From assembly GCF_946479415.1 (NCBI RefSeq), contig NZ_CAMLFY010000016.1:1-59674 (forward strand): a DNA stretch of 59,674 bases, given 5' to 3'. Source of the stretch: an uncultured Shinella sp. Lineage in GTDB: Bacteria > Pseudomonadota > Alphaproteobacteria > Rhizobiales > Rhizobiaceae. Below, in pieces: positions 1 through 8,707 of the stretch. The position numbers were made by a program, and so were the translations under genes. A model generated the notes under the pieces. It was not told the origin of the DNA, did no database searches, and was given only the letters and a program-made list of their open reading frames with translations. The stretch's first letter is position 1. Every line of letters begins with the position of its first letter.

Positions 1-4
1 ATCC

Positions 5-2086
5 TCACGCCGGCTCGAGCTGGGTGACTTCGCGGCGGAAGGGCAGGGCATCGCCGATATCGGGCGTATCCAGTTCGCGCGCATAGCGATGGCCGGCATA
101 GGTCGCCCAGGCGATGGGGGCGGGGGCCGCTGCATCGCCGATGATCTTCACCGTCTTGATGCCGGCATCGGCCCAGTCGTCCTTGCGGGCGATCAGGTCG
201 TTGTAGAGCGCATCGTCCGAAAGGCGCGAGGCGACCATGACGACGGCGTCGCAGCCGATGGCGGTCTTGCGGCCCGTATAGGTGCAGTTCGTCTCGACCT
301 CGCCGGCGCGAATGGCGGTGACGCCGCGGTTGAGGCGAATGTCGACGCCGAGATCGTCGAGGCGCACATGGATCGCGCCCTGTTCCAACGTGTTGCGCGT
401 CCAGTCGGAGACATAGGCCGAGGGCGTGACGAGGATGACGTTGGCGCCGGCCTTGGCCATGACCTCGGCCATGACACCGCCCATGTAATAGTGGTCGTCG
501 TCATAGACCACGACGGTCTTGCCCGCGAGGTTTTCCGGGTGGACCTTGGCCATGACGTCGTCGGGCGTCCAGACGGTCATGCCGGTATCGATCGGCATCG
601 GCACGACATGCTGGCGGGCCACACCGTCGCGGCGCCAGTGCGAGCCGGTGGCGATGGCGACATGCTCGAAGCCGAAGCCGAGCACGTCATCGGCCGTCAG
701 GCGGCTGTCGAAATAGGTCTCGACATTGGTGCGCTGGGAAATCTGGTACTGGCGGTAGTCGACGACGCGGCCCCAGGCGGAAAGGCCGGGCAGCAGCCGC
801 TCGCGGGCGACACGGCCGCCGAGTGTCGTGCCGGCTTCGGCGAGTGTCACGTCATAGCCGCGCATCGAAAGCGCGCGGGTGGCTTCGAGACCGGCCGGGC
901 CGGCGCCGACGACGAGCACGGTCTGGCTGTCGCCCTTCTCGTTCATGCGCTCCGGGTGCCAGCCCTTGCGCCATTCCTCCATGAAGGTCGGGTTCTGTGT
1001 GCAGCGGCTGATCGACATGGTCATGTCGCCGGTGATGCACATGTTGCAGCCGATGCATTCGCGGATGTCCTCGATGCGGCCTTCCTCGATCTTCTTCGGC
1101 AGGAAGGGATCGGCGATCGAGGGGCGGGCGCAGCCGATGAAATCGAGCACGCCCTGGCGGATCATGCGCGCCATCACATCCGGCGAGGTGAAGCGCCCGA
1201 CACCGACGACGGGTTTGGTCGACAGTTCGCGGATGCCCCTGACCAGCAATTCCTGCGCGCCCTCTTCCTTGAAGCGCGAGGGGCCGGAACAGTCCTCCCA
1301 GGCGCCGTGCGCGAGGTCCCAGAGGTCCGGCAGGTCGGCATTCATCTCGACGAATTCGCGCACCTCTGCATTGGAGAAGCCGAGTTCGCCGATCGTCTCG
1401 TCGAGGCTGACGCGCATGGTGATCGCCGTGGTGTTGCCGACCGCATCGCGGATATCGGCGATGACCTCGCGGGCGAAGCGCGAGCGGTTTTCGAGGCTGC
1501 CGCCATATTCGTCGGTGCGCTGGTTGGTGGCGCGCGACAGGAAGTGCTGGAAGATGCCGAAACCGTGCGCGCCGTAAAGACAGATCAGGTCGAAGCCGGC
1601 GATCTTGGAACGCTTGGCGGCGTTGACGAACCAGCGGCGCAGGTCCTTGATCTCGGTCTTGTCGAGCGCGCGGGCCTGCACCGGGTCGTTGGTGAAGGTG
1701 CGGATCGGCAGCGCTGAGGGTGCGAGCGGTACTTCCTTCGTATAGAAATTCGGGCCGTTGATGCCGGAATAGGCAAGCTGGATGCCGGCGAGCGCGCCGT
1801 GCACCTTCATGGCGTCGGACATGCGGCGAAGGCCGGGAATGTCCTTGTCTTCCCACAGGCGCAGCTCGATGAAGGGGGTGATTTCCGAGGTGTGGTGCAT
1901 CTCGGTCTGTTCGGTGAAGATGACGCCCCAGCCGCCTTCCGACTTGATGCCGCGCATGGCCGCGGCCGCGGACGGGTCGCGGTAGCCGCCGCCGTTGCAA
2001 TGCGGAACCTGATAGAACCGGTTTTTCGCGATGTGCGGGCCGATCGCGAGAGGTTCGAACAGGATATCGTATTTGGCGTCGCGCAT
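5..2086 (-). CDS. Histamine/trimethylamine dehydrogenase-type iron-sulfur flavoprotein (probable histamine dehydrogenase)
   Basis: This 693-residue protein has the full trimethylamine dehydrogenase architecture: an N-terminal FMN TIM barrel, a 4Fe-4S site (Cys344, Cys347, Cys350, Cys362) and C-terminal NAD/FAD-like domains with GAGPAG. Cys30, in VPHC, is the equivalent of the residue carrying 6-S-cysteinyl-FMN. Tyr171, His174 and Asp265 match the family's catalytic triad. The substrate bowl differs from trimethylamine dehydrogenase: Gln60 replaces Tyr60, Trp263 is kept, and Asp354 replaces Trp355. From memory this is the pattern of histamine dehydrogenase, and 693 residues fits the Rhizobium enzyme. 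It would oxidatively deaminate histamine to imidazole acetaldehyde in the cytoplasm. The aldehyde dehydrogenase gene just upstream could take the product. A terminator separates the two genes, so this one probably has its own promoter, with a LysR-type dyad upstream. Dimethylamine dehydrogenase is the main alternative. Confidence 0.8.
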   Translation of the reverse strand: MRDAKYDILFEPLAIGPHIAKNRFYQVPHCNGGGYRDPSAAAAMRGIKSEGGWGVIFTEQTEMHHTSEITPFIELRLWEDKDIPGLRRMSDAMKVHGALAGIQLAYSGINGPNFYTKEVPLAPSALPIRTFTNDPVQARALDKTEIKDLRRWFVNAAKRSKIAGFDLICLYGAHGFGIFQHFLSRATNQRTDEYGGSLENRSRFAREVIADIRDAVGNTTAITMRVSLDETIGELGFSNAEVREFVEMNADLPDLWDLAHGAWEDCSGPSRFKEEGAQELLVRGIRELSTKPVVGVGRFTSPDVMARMIRQGVLDFIGCARPSIADPFLPKKIEEGRIEDIRECIGCNMCITGDMTMSISRCTQNPTFMEEWRKGWHPERMNEKGDSQTVLVVGAGPAGLEATRALSMRGYDVTLAEAGTTLGGRVARERLLPGLSAWGRVVDYRQYQISQRTNVETYFDSRLTADDVLGFGFEHVAIATGSHWRRDGVARQHVVPMPIDTGMTVWTPDDVMAKVHPENLAGKTVVVYDDDHYYMGGVMAEVMAKAGANVILVTPSAYVSDWTRNTLEQGAIHVRLDDLGVDIRLNRGVTAIRAGEVETNCTYTGRKTAIGCDAVVMVASRLSDDALYNDLIARKDDWADAGIKTVKIIGDAAAPAPIAWATYAGHRYARELDTPDIGDALPFRREVTQLEPA

Positions 2087-2161
2087 GGCAGTCCTCGGGG
2101 TTTCCTGGCTCTATTGGATTGGGCAACGGGCTTCCGGTAAATGACGCGTTCCGGAAACATG

Positions 2162-2180
2162 GATTAGGCTCAGGCTAATC
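2162..2180 (-). promoter_or_regulatory. Candidate LysR operator upstream of the amine dehydrogenase
   Basis: GATTAG and CTAATC form a perfect 6-bp inverted repeat around 7 bases, which gives the T-N11-A pattern typical of LysR-type regulators. It lies about 76-94 bases upstream of the dehydrogenase start. The same GATTAG-N7-CTAA pattern recurs at 6335-6353 upstream of the monooxygenase gene. Apart from this site and the terminator at 2348-2374, the 300-base gap at 2087-2386 shows nothing recognisable. Confidence 0.5.
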
Positions 2181-2347
2181 AGGGTCTGCCGTGTGGCGGC
2201 TTCCTGATTTCAATCTACACGAGAAGGCGCGGCCGCATGTTGGCGGTCGAAAAATTCTCTTTTATTTTCATTGTGTTATGAAGGGGAAAGGCACAGTCCT
2301 CGGCCCCGCAGATATGCAGGATCGCATCAAACCGTCTCCGATGCGCG

Positions 2348-2374
2348 AAAACCGGGCGGCGCGGTGCCGCCCGG
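2348..2374 (-). terminator. Rho-independent terminator after the aldehyde dehydrogenase gene
   Basis: A perfect 9-bp inverted repeat (CCGGGCGGC / GCCGCCCGG) with a 5-base loop is followed, on the minus strand, by TTTT. It starts 13 bases after the stop codon of the aldehyde dehydrogenase gene and so separates that operon from the downstream amine dehydrogenase gene. Confidence 0.8.
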
Positions 2375-2386
2375 ACAGGAGACTGC

Positions 2387-3868
2387 CTAGTATTTCACCC
2401 ACACGGTTTTGAGTGCGCAGTACTTGTCGAAGCTGTGGATCGACAGGTCGCGGCCGAAACCGGACTGTTTCATGCCGCCGAAGGGCGTCATGGCCGAGAG
2501 CGCATCGACGGTGTTGACGGAGACCGTACCGGCATTGAGGCGATCGGAAACGGAGAGCGCGCGCGATAAGTCCTTCGTCCAGACGGAGGCGGCGAGGCCG
2601 TATTCGCTGTCGTTTGCCATGCGCAGCGCCTCCTCGTCGCTGTCGAAGGGCGTGATGGCGAGCACGGGGCCGAAGATTTCCTCTCGCGCGATGCGGGCGT
2701 CCGGCGCGACGTCGTTGAAGATGGTCGGCTGGATGTAGCAGTCCGAGCCGTCGCGGGTCTCGCGCTCGCCGCCATGGGCGAGGCGGGCTTCCTTGCGGCC
2801 GATGTCGATATAGGAGGCGACGCGGTCGGCATGGGCTTTTTCCACCAGTGGCCCCATGCGGGTTGCGGGATCGAGTGGATCGCCGAGCGGCCAGGCGGCT
2901 GTGGCGGCAATGACCTTCTGCGTGAATTCCTCCTGTACGGAGCGATGCACCAGGAGGCGTGAATTGGCCGAGCAGACCTCGCCGGAATTGAACAGGATGC
3001 CGAAGGCGGCCATTTCGGCGGCCTTGTTGAGATCGGCATCGGCGAAGACGAGGTTCGGCGATTTTCCGCCGGTCTCCAGCCACACCTGCTTCATGTTGCT
3101 CTGGCCGGCATAGGTCATGAACAGCTTGCCGACCTTGGTCGAGCCGGTGAAGACCAGCGCGTCGACATCCGGATGCAGGCCGAGCGCCCGGCCGGCATCC
3201 TCGCCGAAGCCCGGCACGACGTTCAGCACGCCGTCCGGCAAGCCGGCCTCGGAGGCGAGTTCGGCGAGCATGAGGGCGGAGAGCGGCGATTGCTCGGCCG
3301 GCTTCAGCACTACGGAATTGCCCGTCGCCAGCGCCGGCGCAAGCTTCCACGTCGCCATGTCGAGTGGGAAATTCCACGGCACGACGGCGCCGATGACGCC
3401 GAGCGGCACGCGGCGGATGAGGGCGAGGTCGCCGCGCCCGGTCGGCGCGATCTCGTCATAGAGCTTGTCGATGGCCTCGGCATGCCACTGGAAGAAATGC
3501 GCCGAGCCGGGCGCGTCGATGGTCGAGCTGTCACCGATCGGCTTGCCGACATCGAGCGTTTCCAAAAGCGCCAGCTCCGGAATGTTCTCGCGGATGAGGG
3601 CGGCGAGGCGCAGCAGCACCTCCTTGCGCTCGGCCGGCGATTTGCCCGACCAGCGGCCATCCTCGAAGGCGCGGCGGGCAGACGTGACGGCCGCGTCGAT
3701 ATCCTCGGCGGTGCCGCGTGCGACGGCGGTCAGAACCTGCGCGTTGGCCGGATTGATGGTCTCGAACCGGCCGCCCTTCGCCGCATCGCGGAACTTTCCG
3801 TCGATATAGACGCCGTTGCGGAACTTCAGGCTCTGGGCGCGGCTGCGCCAGTCGATCGTCGTGGTCAT
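2387..3868 (-). CDS. NAD(P)-dependent aldehyde dehydrogenase (PuuC-like)
   Basis: A full-length 493-residue aldehyde dehydrogenase. The oxyanion Asn is in PWNFP (Asn166), the general base Glu265 is in LETGGKSP, and the nucleophile Cys299 is in NSGEVCS. It resembles gamma-glutamyl-gamma-aminobutyraldehyde dehydrogenases, which act on amine-derived aldehydes. The start codon overlaps the stop of the LysR gene (ATGA), so translation is probably coupled. With the amine dehydrogenase downstream, the natural inference is that it oxidises the aldehyde released there, imidazole acetaldehyde to imidazole acetate if the substrate is histamine. The substrate is inferred from context; the family assignment is firm. 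Confidence 0.85.
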   Translation of the reverse strand: MTTTIDWRSRAQSLKFRNGVYIDGKFRDAAKGGRFETINPANAQVLTAVARGTAEDIDAAVTSARRAFEDGRWSGKSPAERKEVLLRLAALIRENIPELALLETLDVGKPIGDSSTIDAPGSAHFFQWHAEAIDKLYDEIAPTGRGDLALIRRVPLGVIGAVVPWNFPLDMATWKLAPALATGNSVVLKPAEQSPLSALMLAELASEAGLPDGVLNVVPGFGEDAGRALGLHPDVDALVFTGSTKVGKLFMTYAGQSNMKQVWLETGGKSPNLVFADADLNKAAEMAAFGILFNSGEVCSANSRLLVHRSVQEEFTQKVIAATAAWPLGDPLDPATRMGPLVEKAHADRVASYIDIGRKEARLAHGGERETRDGSDCYIQPTIFNDVAPDARIAREEIFGPVLAITPFDSDEEALRMANDSEYGLAASVWTKDLSRALSVSDRLNAGTVSVNTVDALSAMTPFGGMKQSGFGRDLSIHSFDKYCALKTVWVKY

Positions 3869-4821
3869 GAGCTGCCTTTCTGATCTTTGGGGGCGGCGGA
3901 TACCGGCAGGTCCATGACCATGTCGCCGATCTTCTCGCCGCAGAAGTGGATGAAGCGCCGCACCGTCAGCGCCGGGCTGGCACCCCCCATGGAGAGGATG
4001 CCCATGCGCATGGGGCGCAGGTTGCCGGTGAGCGGCACGAAGGAGAGCTTGCCGCCGTCCAGCGCATAGGTGGAGACGGGCCGGATATTGGCGATGGAAT
4101 AGCCGAAGCGATTGGCGACCATGGCGCGCATCACCGACATGTCGCGCGTGCGCTCGACGATCTGCGGCGAAAGCCCCGCCTCGCGGAACAGCGAGAGGAA
4201 ATAGGCCGAGCTGTGCGGCAGGTCGAGCAGGATCATCGGATGGGGCGCGAGATCCTCGATCGTCACGGCGCTGCGGCCGGCGAGCGGATGATCCTCGTGC
4301 AATACCGCATAGGGCGGCAGCACGGCCAGTTCATGGAAGGCGATGTCGGCGGGGATGTCGAGATCGTAGGACAGCGCGATATCGAAACGCGCCATGCGCA
4401 GCCCCTCCAGAATGCGCGCCTGATCGCGCTCGTACTGGAAGAAATCGACATCGGGATATTCGTCGGAAAAGGCGCGGCGCAGCGCCGGGATAACGGCCTG
4501 TGCGAAGGTGACGAGGCAGGCGACATGCAGCGGCCCGCGGATCTGCCCGGTCAGTTCGTTGGAGAGCGCATTGAGCTTGGCGGCCTCGCCGAGGATCTGA
4601 CGCGCCTGGTCGACGAAGGTGTGGCCGGCCTGGGTCAGCGACAGGCCATGCGCGTGGCGGCGCACGAACAACGTGATGCCGAATTCCTTCTCGAGCTGCG
4701 AGATCGCCGCCGAGACGGAGGGGGCGGAAACGTTCACCCGCTCGGCCGCCTCGGTGACGGAGCCGTATTCCCCGACCGCGACGAGATATTCCAGTTGCCG
4801 GAGCGTGAAGCGCAACACCAT
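3865..4821 (-). CDS. LysR family transcriptional regulator of the amine locus
   Basis: The start at 4821 gives 318 residues opening with the LysR helix-turn-helix (LRQLEYLVAVGEYGSVTEAA), followed by a periplasmic-binding-protein-like effector domain. An upstream in-frame start would add 50 residues with no similarity to the family. At 4821 there is AGAGGA at good spacing, inside a 9-bp inverted repeat. The gene lies between the monooxygenase and the aldehyde dehydrogenase on the same strand and overlaps the latter by 4 bases. It is the obvious candidate to bind the paired TTAG-N7-CTAA dyads in front of both transcription units and to respond to the amine or a pathway intermediate; this role is inferred. 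Confidence 0.88.
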   Translation of the reverse strand: MVLRFTLRQLEYLVAVGEYGSVTEAAERVNVSAPSVSAAISQLEKEFGITLFVRRHAHGLSLTQAGHTFVDQARQILGEAAKLNALSNELTGQIRGPLHVACLVTFAQAVIPALRRAFSDEYPDVDFFQYERDQARILEGLRMARFDIALSYDLDIPADIAFHELAVLPPYAVLHEDHPLAGRSAVTIEDLAPHPMILLDLPHSSAYFLSLFREAGLSPQIVERTRDMSVMRAMVANRFGYSIANIRPVSTYALDGGKLSFVPLTGNLRPMRMGILSMGGASPALTVRRFIHFCGEKIGDMVMDLPVSAAPKDQKGSS

Positions 4822-4822
4822 G

Positions 4823-4858
4823 TCTGTTCCTCTGTTGAGGCCCCAATTAAGGAACAGA
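4823..4858 (-). promoter_or_regulatory. Inverted repeat covering the LysR ribosome binding site
   Basis: TCTGTTCCT at 4823-4831 and AGGAACAGA at 4850-4858 are perfect 9-bp arms with an 18-base spacer. On the minus strand the arm next to the start codon contains the AGAGGA ribosome binding site of the LysR gene. It could be an RNA hairpin hiding the binding site, or a DNA operator for autoregulation. Confidence 0.45.
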
Positions 4859-4973
4859 TTTTTCCGCGCGGGAAGAGCGTGGCTCTCCGGGCTGTGGATG
4901 AGGTGGCGGGCGCCGGGGTTCTGGTCTCGCATCATCGCATGCTCGCCTCCTCCAGCGGCCGCGTTCAACACCC

Positions 4974-6230
4974 TCAGGAGGCCGCGGCTGCGGCCCCGGT
5001 TTTCGCGTCGCTGCGATGCTCGGCGATATAGCCGGCCAGATAATCCGCATCGTGCCAGCAGCCCCAGATGAAGGAGGAGGCGCGGCGCGACAGCCAGGGC
5101 AGACCGACGAAGAACAGGCCCGGCACTTTCGACACACCGCGCTCATGCACCGGCCGGCCCTTTTCATCGAGCGCGTCGAGCTTCAGCCAGCTGTAATCGA
5201 CCGCGTAACCCGTCGCCCAGATAATGGAGGTGATACCGGCTTCCTTGAGGTTCAGGGCAAGGATCGGATCGGTCACGCAGGCCGGATCCGGCTCTTTGTG
5301 GCGGGCTTCCGGCTCTTCTGGCAGGTCGAGATTGTTTTCCGCGGCATAGGCATCGGCGCGGTCGAGCAGCGACAGCTGGTTGGCGTCGCCGCGGGCGATG
5401 TTGTCGGCAAGATCGGGGGCGATCTGCAGCACGCCGTCCTTGAAGCTCTCGGCACGGCCGAGCAGGGTCATGCCGCGATTGCCGAGGCGGCGGAAATCGA
5501 CGGTGTTGCCGCCATAGGCGCCGCTGACGGCGATGGTGACGTGTTCGGTGTTCGGCGCCGGCACCTTGAGGTCCCAGATGCCGAGCACGCCGAGCCACCA
5601 GCAGAAATCCTTGCCGCGATAGCGGCGCGGCGGGCGGTCATGCGGGCCGATGGAGAGATAGACGCGCTTTCCGGCGCGCAGAAGTTCGTCGGCGATCTGT
5701 GTGCCGGAGGAGCCTGCGCCGACCACCAGCACCGCACCCTCCGGCATCTGGCGGGGATTGCGGTAGGTGTTGGAATGGATCTGGGTGAGGCCCTCTTCCG
5801 CGGGAACCAGCGCCGGCATGATCGGCCGCTGGAAGGCGCCGGTGGCGGAGACGACGTTCTTCGCCTCGATGACGCCTTCGGAGGTCTCGACGCGGAAGCC
5901 GTCGCCCGCGCGGGAGACGCTCTTCACCTCGACGCCGGTGCGGATCGGGGCGTTGATCACTTCGGCGTAAGCGACGAAATAGTCGGCGACCTGTTCCTTC
6001 GGCGCGAAGGCCTCGTCTTCCAGGCCGGGAAAGGTCATGCCGGGGAAACGGTCGTGCCAGGCGGGGCCGTTGGCCACCAGACTATCCCAGCGGGCGGTGC
6101 GCCAGCTTTCGGCGATGCGGTTCTTTTCGAGCACCAGATGGGGCACGCCGCGCTTGCCGAGATGTTCGCTCATGGCGACGCCGGCCTGGCCGGCGCCGAT
6201 GACGAGCGTATCCACTTTTTCCACTGACAT
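4974..6230 (-). CDS. Flavin-containing monooxygenase (CzcO/FMO-like)
   Basis: A 418-residue soluble flavoprotein. It has an N-terminal FAD-binding GAGQAG at residues 12-17 and a second dinucleotide motif (VVGAGSSG) for NADPH in the middle, followed by the IWATGYAVDYSW motif common to FMO-type enzymes. It is the first gene of the minus-strand unit, 152 bases upstream of the LysR gene. These enzymes insert oxygen at N, S or carbon centres. In this setting it could act on the amine or on imidazole acetate, the next intermediate of histamine breakdown, but the sequence does not identify the substrate. The terminal Ala-rich tail is probably disordered. Confidence 0.78.
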   Translation of the reverse strand: MSVEKVDTLVIGAGQAGVAMSEHLGKRGVPHLVLEKNRIAESWRTARWDSLVANGPAWHDRFPGMTFPGLEDEAFAPKEQVADYFVAYAEVINAPIRTGVEVKSVSRAGDGFRVETSEGVIEAKNVVSATGAFQRPIMPALVPAEEGLTQIHSNTYRNPRQMPEGAVLVVGAGSSGTQIADELLRAGKRVYLSIGPHDRPPRRYRGKDFCWWLGVLGIWDLKVPAPNTEHVTIAVSGAYGGNTVDFRRLGNRGMTLLGRAESFKDGVLQIAPDLADNIARGDANQLSLLDRADAYAAENNLDLPEEPEARHKEPDPACVTDPILALNLKEAGITSIIWATGYAVDYSWLKLDALDEKGRPVHERGVSKVPGLFFVGLPWLSRRASSFIWGCWHDADYLAGYIAEHRSDAKTGAAAAAS

Positions 6231-6334
6231 GCCGGCTTCCCCTTGCTTTCCGGTGCAGCGGCCCTTGCGGCCGCGACATGCGAAAGGTGTAGAGGAAGCC
6301 TGTTTTGCCCGACATAAGAGTTTGGTTCAGCGCT

Positions 6335-6353
6335 GATTAGGTGGCCGCTAAGC
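6335..6353 (-). promoter_or_regulatory. Second copy of the candidate LysR operator, upstream of the monooxygenase
   Basis: GATTAG, 7 bases, then CTAAGC: the same TTAG-N7-CTAA dyad as at 2162-2180, with a different spacer sequence, about 105-123 bases upstream of the monooxygenase start. Two such sites in front of the two units of one small locus support a shared regulator. They share the 6231-6533 gap with the FNR-type box of the divergent nos operon. Confidence 0.5.
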
Positions 6354-6461
6354 CGGCGCGCCGCTGCCGCCCGAAACCCGGTCGGACGTTCGTATCTCTT
6401 CAACGCGAAAATATGGAATTCGCGCCAAAACGCTGCGCTACCGGATGATGTTGCCACTTGT

Positions 6462-6475
6462 TTGACGCAGGTCAA
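6462..6475 (+). promoter_or_regulatory. FNR/NnrR-type operator of the nos operon
   Basis: TTGAC-GCAG-GTCAA is a perfect palindrome of the FNR/CRP-family layout (TTGAN6TCAA), centred about 65 bases upstream of the nosR start. FNR-like or NO-sensing regulators (FixK, NnrR) are known to drive nos genes from such sites, so oxygen limitation and/or NO probably switches on the operon. Which family member binds cannot be read from the sequence. Confidence 0.75.
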
Positions 6476-6533
6476 CGACCGCCTGGCGTGAACTCTCCAA
6501 TGCTCCCGCAACGATCTGCGGGAATGCCCTGGA

Positions 6534-8693
6534 ATGAAACTTGTCCGCCTAATCCTTCTGCTTTGCGCCAGCCTGTGGCTTGTGGCATCCGCTCGCGCTG
6601 CCACGGTGCTGCAAGAGTATCTGCCCACTGAGGTCGCCTCCGATCTTGTGCCGGGTGCGGAAAGTTTTGGCGCCGTTCGCGACGATATCGCGGTGGCGCC
6701 GGTGTTGAAGGCCGGCAAGACGGTCGCCTGGGTCTTCATCACCTCGGATTTCGTCGGCACGACCGGCTATTCCGGCAAGCCGATCCATACGCTCGTGGCG
6801 GTGGGAACGGATGCGAAGATCATCGGCGTGCGGCTCGTCAAGCATTCCGAGCCTATCGTGCTCATCGGTATTCCCGAGGCGAAAGTGAAGGCGCTGGTGG
6901 CCGGTTATGCCGGGCTTGACCTCGTTGCGGAGGCGAAGTCCGGCGGCACGGCGCATGAGGTGGATATCATCTCCGGGGCGACCGTAACGGTGATGGTGAT
7001 CGACGATTCGATCGTCCGTTCGGGCCTGAAGGTCGCGCGGGCGCTGGGTCTTGGCGGTCTTGCGCCCGAAGCGGACAAGGCCGGTCCGCGTTTCGAGATC
7101 GATCCTGCGGCGGCCGCGCCAACCGATTGGACCGAGGCCGAGGGCGACGGGACGCTGCGCCGGCTCTCGCTCGACGTGGCGCAGGTCAATGGTGCTTTCG
7201 CCGCGCATCCCGACGAGCGGGCGCGCGAGCGGGCGATCGTCGAACCGCCGCAAACGACCTTCATCGACATGCAGGCGGCACTGGTCTCCGTTCCGGCAAT
7301 CGGTGGTGCGCTGCTCGGCCCGGCCGAAGAGGCCAATCTCAAGGCGTGGCTGAAAGACGGTGAGAACGCCATCGCCGTGATGGCGCGGGGCCTCTATTCC
7401 TTCAAGGGCTCGGGTTATGTGCGCGGTGGCATCTTCGACCGCATCGTGCTGATCCAGGATGATGTCTCCGTGCGCTTCCGCGACCGCGATCATCGCCGTC
7501 TTGGCGGCATCGCGCTTGCCGGTGCGCCAGAGTTCACCGAGATGGACCTGTTCCGCATTCCTGCGGATCTCGGTTTCGATCCGGCCAAACCCTTCCGCAT
7601 CCAGCTTCTGGCGCAGCGCGAGGTCGGGCCGATCGAAAAGGTCTTCCATACCTTCGATCTCGGCTATCAGCTGCCGCAGAAATATCTCCGCGCCGTGGCG
7701 CCGCCGGTGAAGGAGGCTGTCGCCGTCGCCGATCGTGGCGAGGGGGCCGCGCAGGCCGATCTCTGGAAACGCATCTGGCAGGATTCCAAGCTGAAGATCG
7801 TCGTGCTCGGCGCCATGCTCGTGGTGCTGACCGGGGTCTTCTTCTTCCAGAGCTATGCGGTGAAGAACGCCAAGGGGTTCTACATCTTCCGCATCGCCTT
7901 TCTGACGGTGACGCTGGTCTTCCTGGGCTGGTATGCCAATGCGCAGCTTTCGGTCGTCAACCTGATGGCGCTGTTCGGCAGCCTGGTGGCCGGCTTCAGC
8001 TGGCAGGCGTTCCTGCTCGATCCCTTGACCTTCATCCTGTGGTTTGCCGTCGCCGCCGCACTGCTGTTCTGGGGACGCGGGGCCTATTGCGGCTGGCTCT
8101 GCCCGTTTGGTGCACTGCAGGAACTGACCAACCAGATCGCTCGCAAGCTGCGCATCCCGCAATGGACTTTGCCCTGGGGTCTGCATGAACGGCTCTGGCC
8201 GGTCAAATACATGATCTTCCTCGGCCTTTTCGGCGTGTCGCTGATGAGCGTCGAGCAGGCCGAGCACCTGGCCGAGATCGAGCCGTTCAAGACGGCGATC
8301 ATCCTGAAGTTCATCCGCGCCTGGCCGTTCGTGGCCTATGCGGTGGCGCTTCTGGTCGCCGGGCTCTTCGTCGAGCGTTTCTACTGCCGCTACCTCTGCC
8401 CGCTCGGCGCCGCACTCGCCATACCCGCGCGCATGCGCATGTTCGACTGGCTCAAGCGCTATCACGAATGCGGAAGTCCCTGCCAGACCTGCGCGATCCA
8501 ATGTCCGGTGCAGGCGATCCACAAGACCGGCGAGATCAATCCGAACGAGTGCATCAACTGTCTGCACTGCCAGGTGCTCTACCAGTCCGAAACGGTATGC
8601 CCCGTCGTGATCAAGAAGATGAAGTCGCGGGCCAAGCTTGCGGCAAGCCCGGGCGGTGCGCCGATCCATCAACCCGCAGCAAAAGTTAACTGA
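6534..8693 (+). CDS. nosR: NosR, transmembrane iron-sulfur flavoprotein for N2O reduction
   Basis: NosR is needed for nos transcription and for electron supply to and maturation of NosZ. The 719 residues begin with a signal peptide (cleavage near ASARA). A periplasmic FMN-binding domain follows, with the flavin-attachment motif SGAT at 147-150. Several membrane helices carry CxxxCP motifs (YCGWLCPFG and YCRYLCPLG). The cytoplasmic C-terminus holds two ferredoxin-type 4Fe-4S motifs. Length and domain order are normal for the family. It is the first gene of the operon, 14 bases before nosZ, under the FNR-type box. Confidence 0.96.
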   Translation: MKLVRLILLLCASLWLVASARAATVLQEYLPTEVASDLVPGAESFGAVRDDIAVAPVLKAGKTVAWVFITSDFVGTTGYSGKPIHTLVAVGTDAKIIGVRLVKHSEPIVLIGIPEAKVKALVAGYAGLDLVAEAKSGGTAHEVDIISGATVTVMVIDDSIVRSGLKVARALGLGGLAPEADKAGPRFEIDPAAAAPTDWTEAEGDGTLRRLSLDVAQVNGAFAAHPDERARERAIVEPPQTTFIDMQAALVSVPAIGGALLGPAEEANLKAWLKDGENAIAVMARGLYSFKGSGYVRGGIFDRIVLIQDDVSVRFRDRDHRRLGGIALAGAPEFTEMDLFRIPADLGFDPAKPFRIQLLAQREVGPIEKVFHTFDLGYQLPQKYLRAVAPPVKEAVAVADRGEGAAQADLWKRIWQDSKLKIVVLGAMLVVLTGVFFFQSYAVKNAKGFYIFRIAFLTVTLVFLGWYANAQLSVVNLMALFGSLVAGFSWQAFLLDPLTFILWFAVAAALLFWGRGAYCGWLCPFGALQELTNQIARKLRIPQWTLPWGLHERLWPVKYMIFLGLFGVSLMSVEQAEHLAEIEPFKTAIILKFIRAWPFVAYAVALLVAGLFVERFYCRYLCPLGAALAIPARMRMFDWLKRYHECGSPCQTCAIQCPVQAIHKTGEINPNECINCLHCQVLYQSETVCPVVIKKMKSRAKLAASPGGAPIHQPAAKVN

Positions 8694-8707
8694 AGAAGGA
8701 GTCGATA

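Noticed and set aside
89..1717. Long plus-strand open frame opposite the amine dehydrogenase gene
   Set aside because: The translation is His/Asp/Gly-rich low-complexity and matches no family. It is the antisense shadow of a GC-rich gene with clear catalytic residues.
6549..8672. Minus-strand frame of 707 codons opposite nosR
   Set aside because: nosR on the other strand has signal, FMN and iron-sulfur motifs; the minus-strand frame has none.
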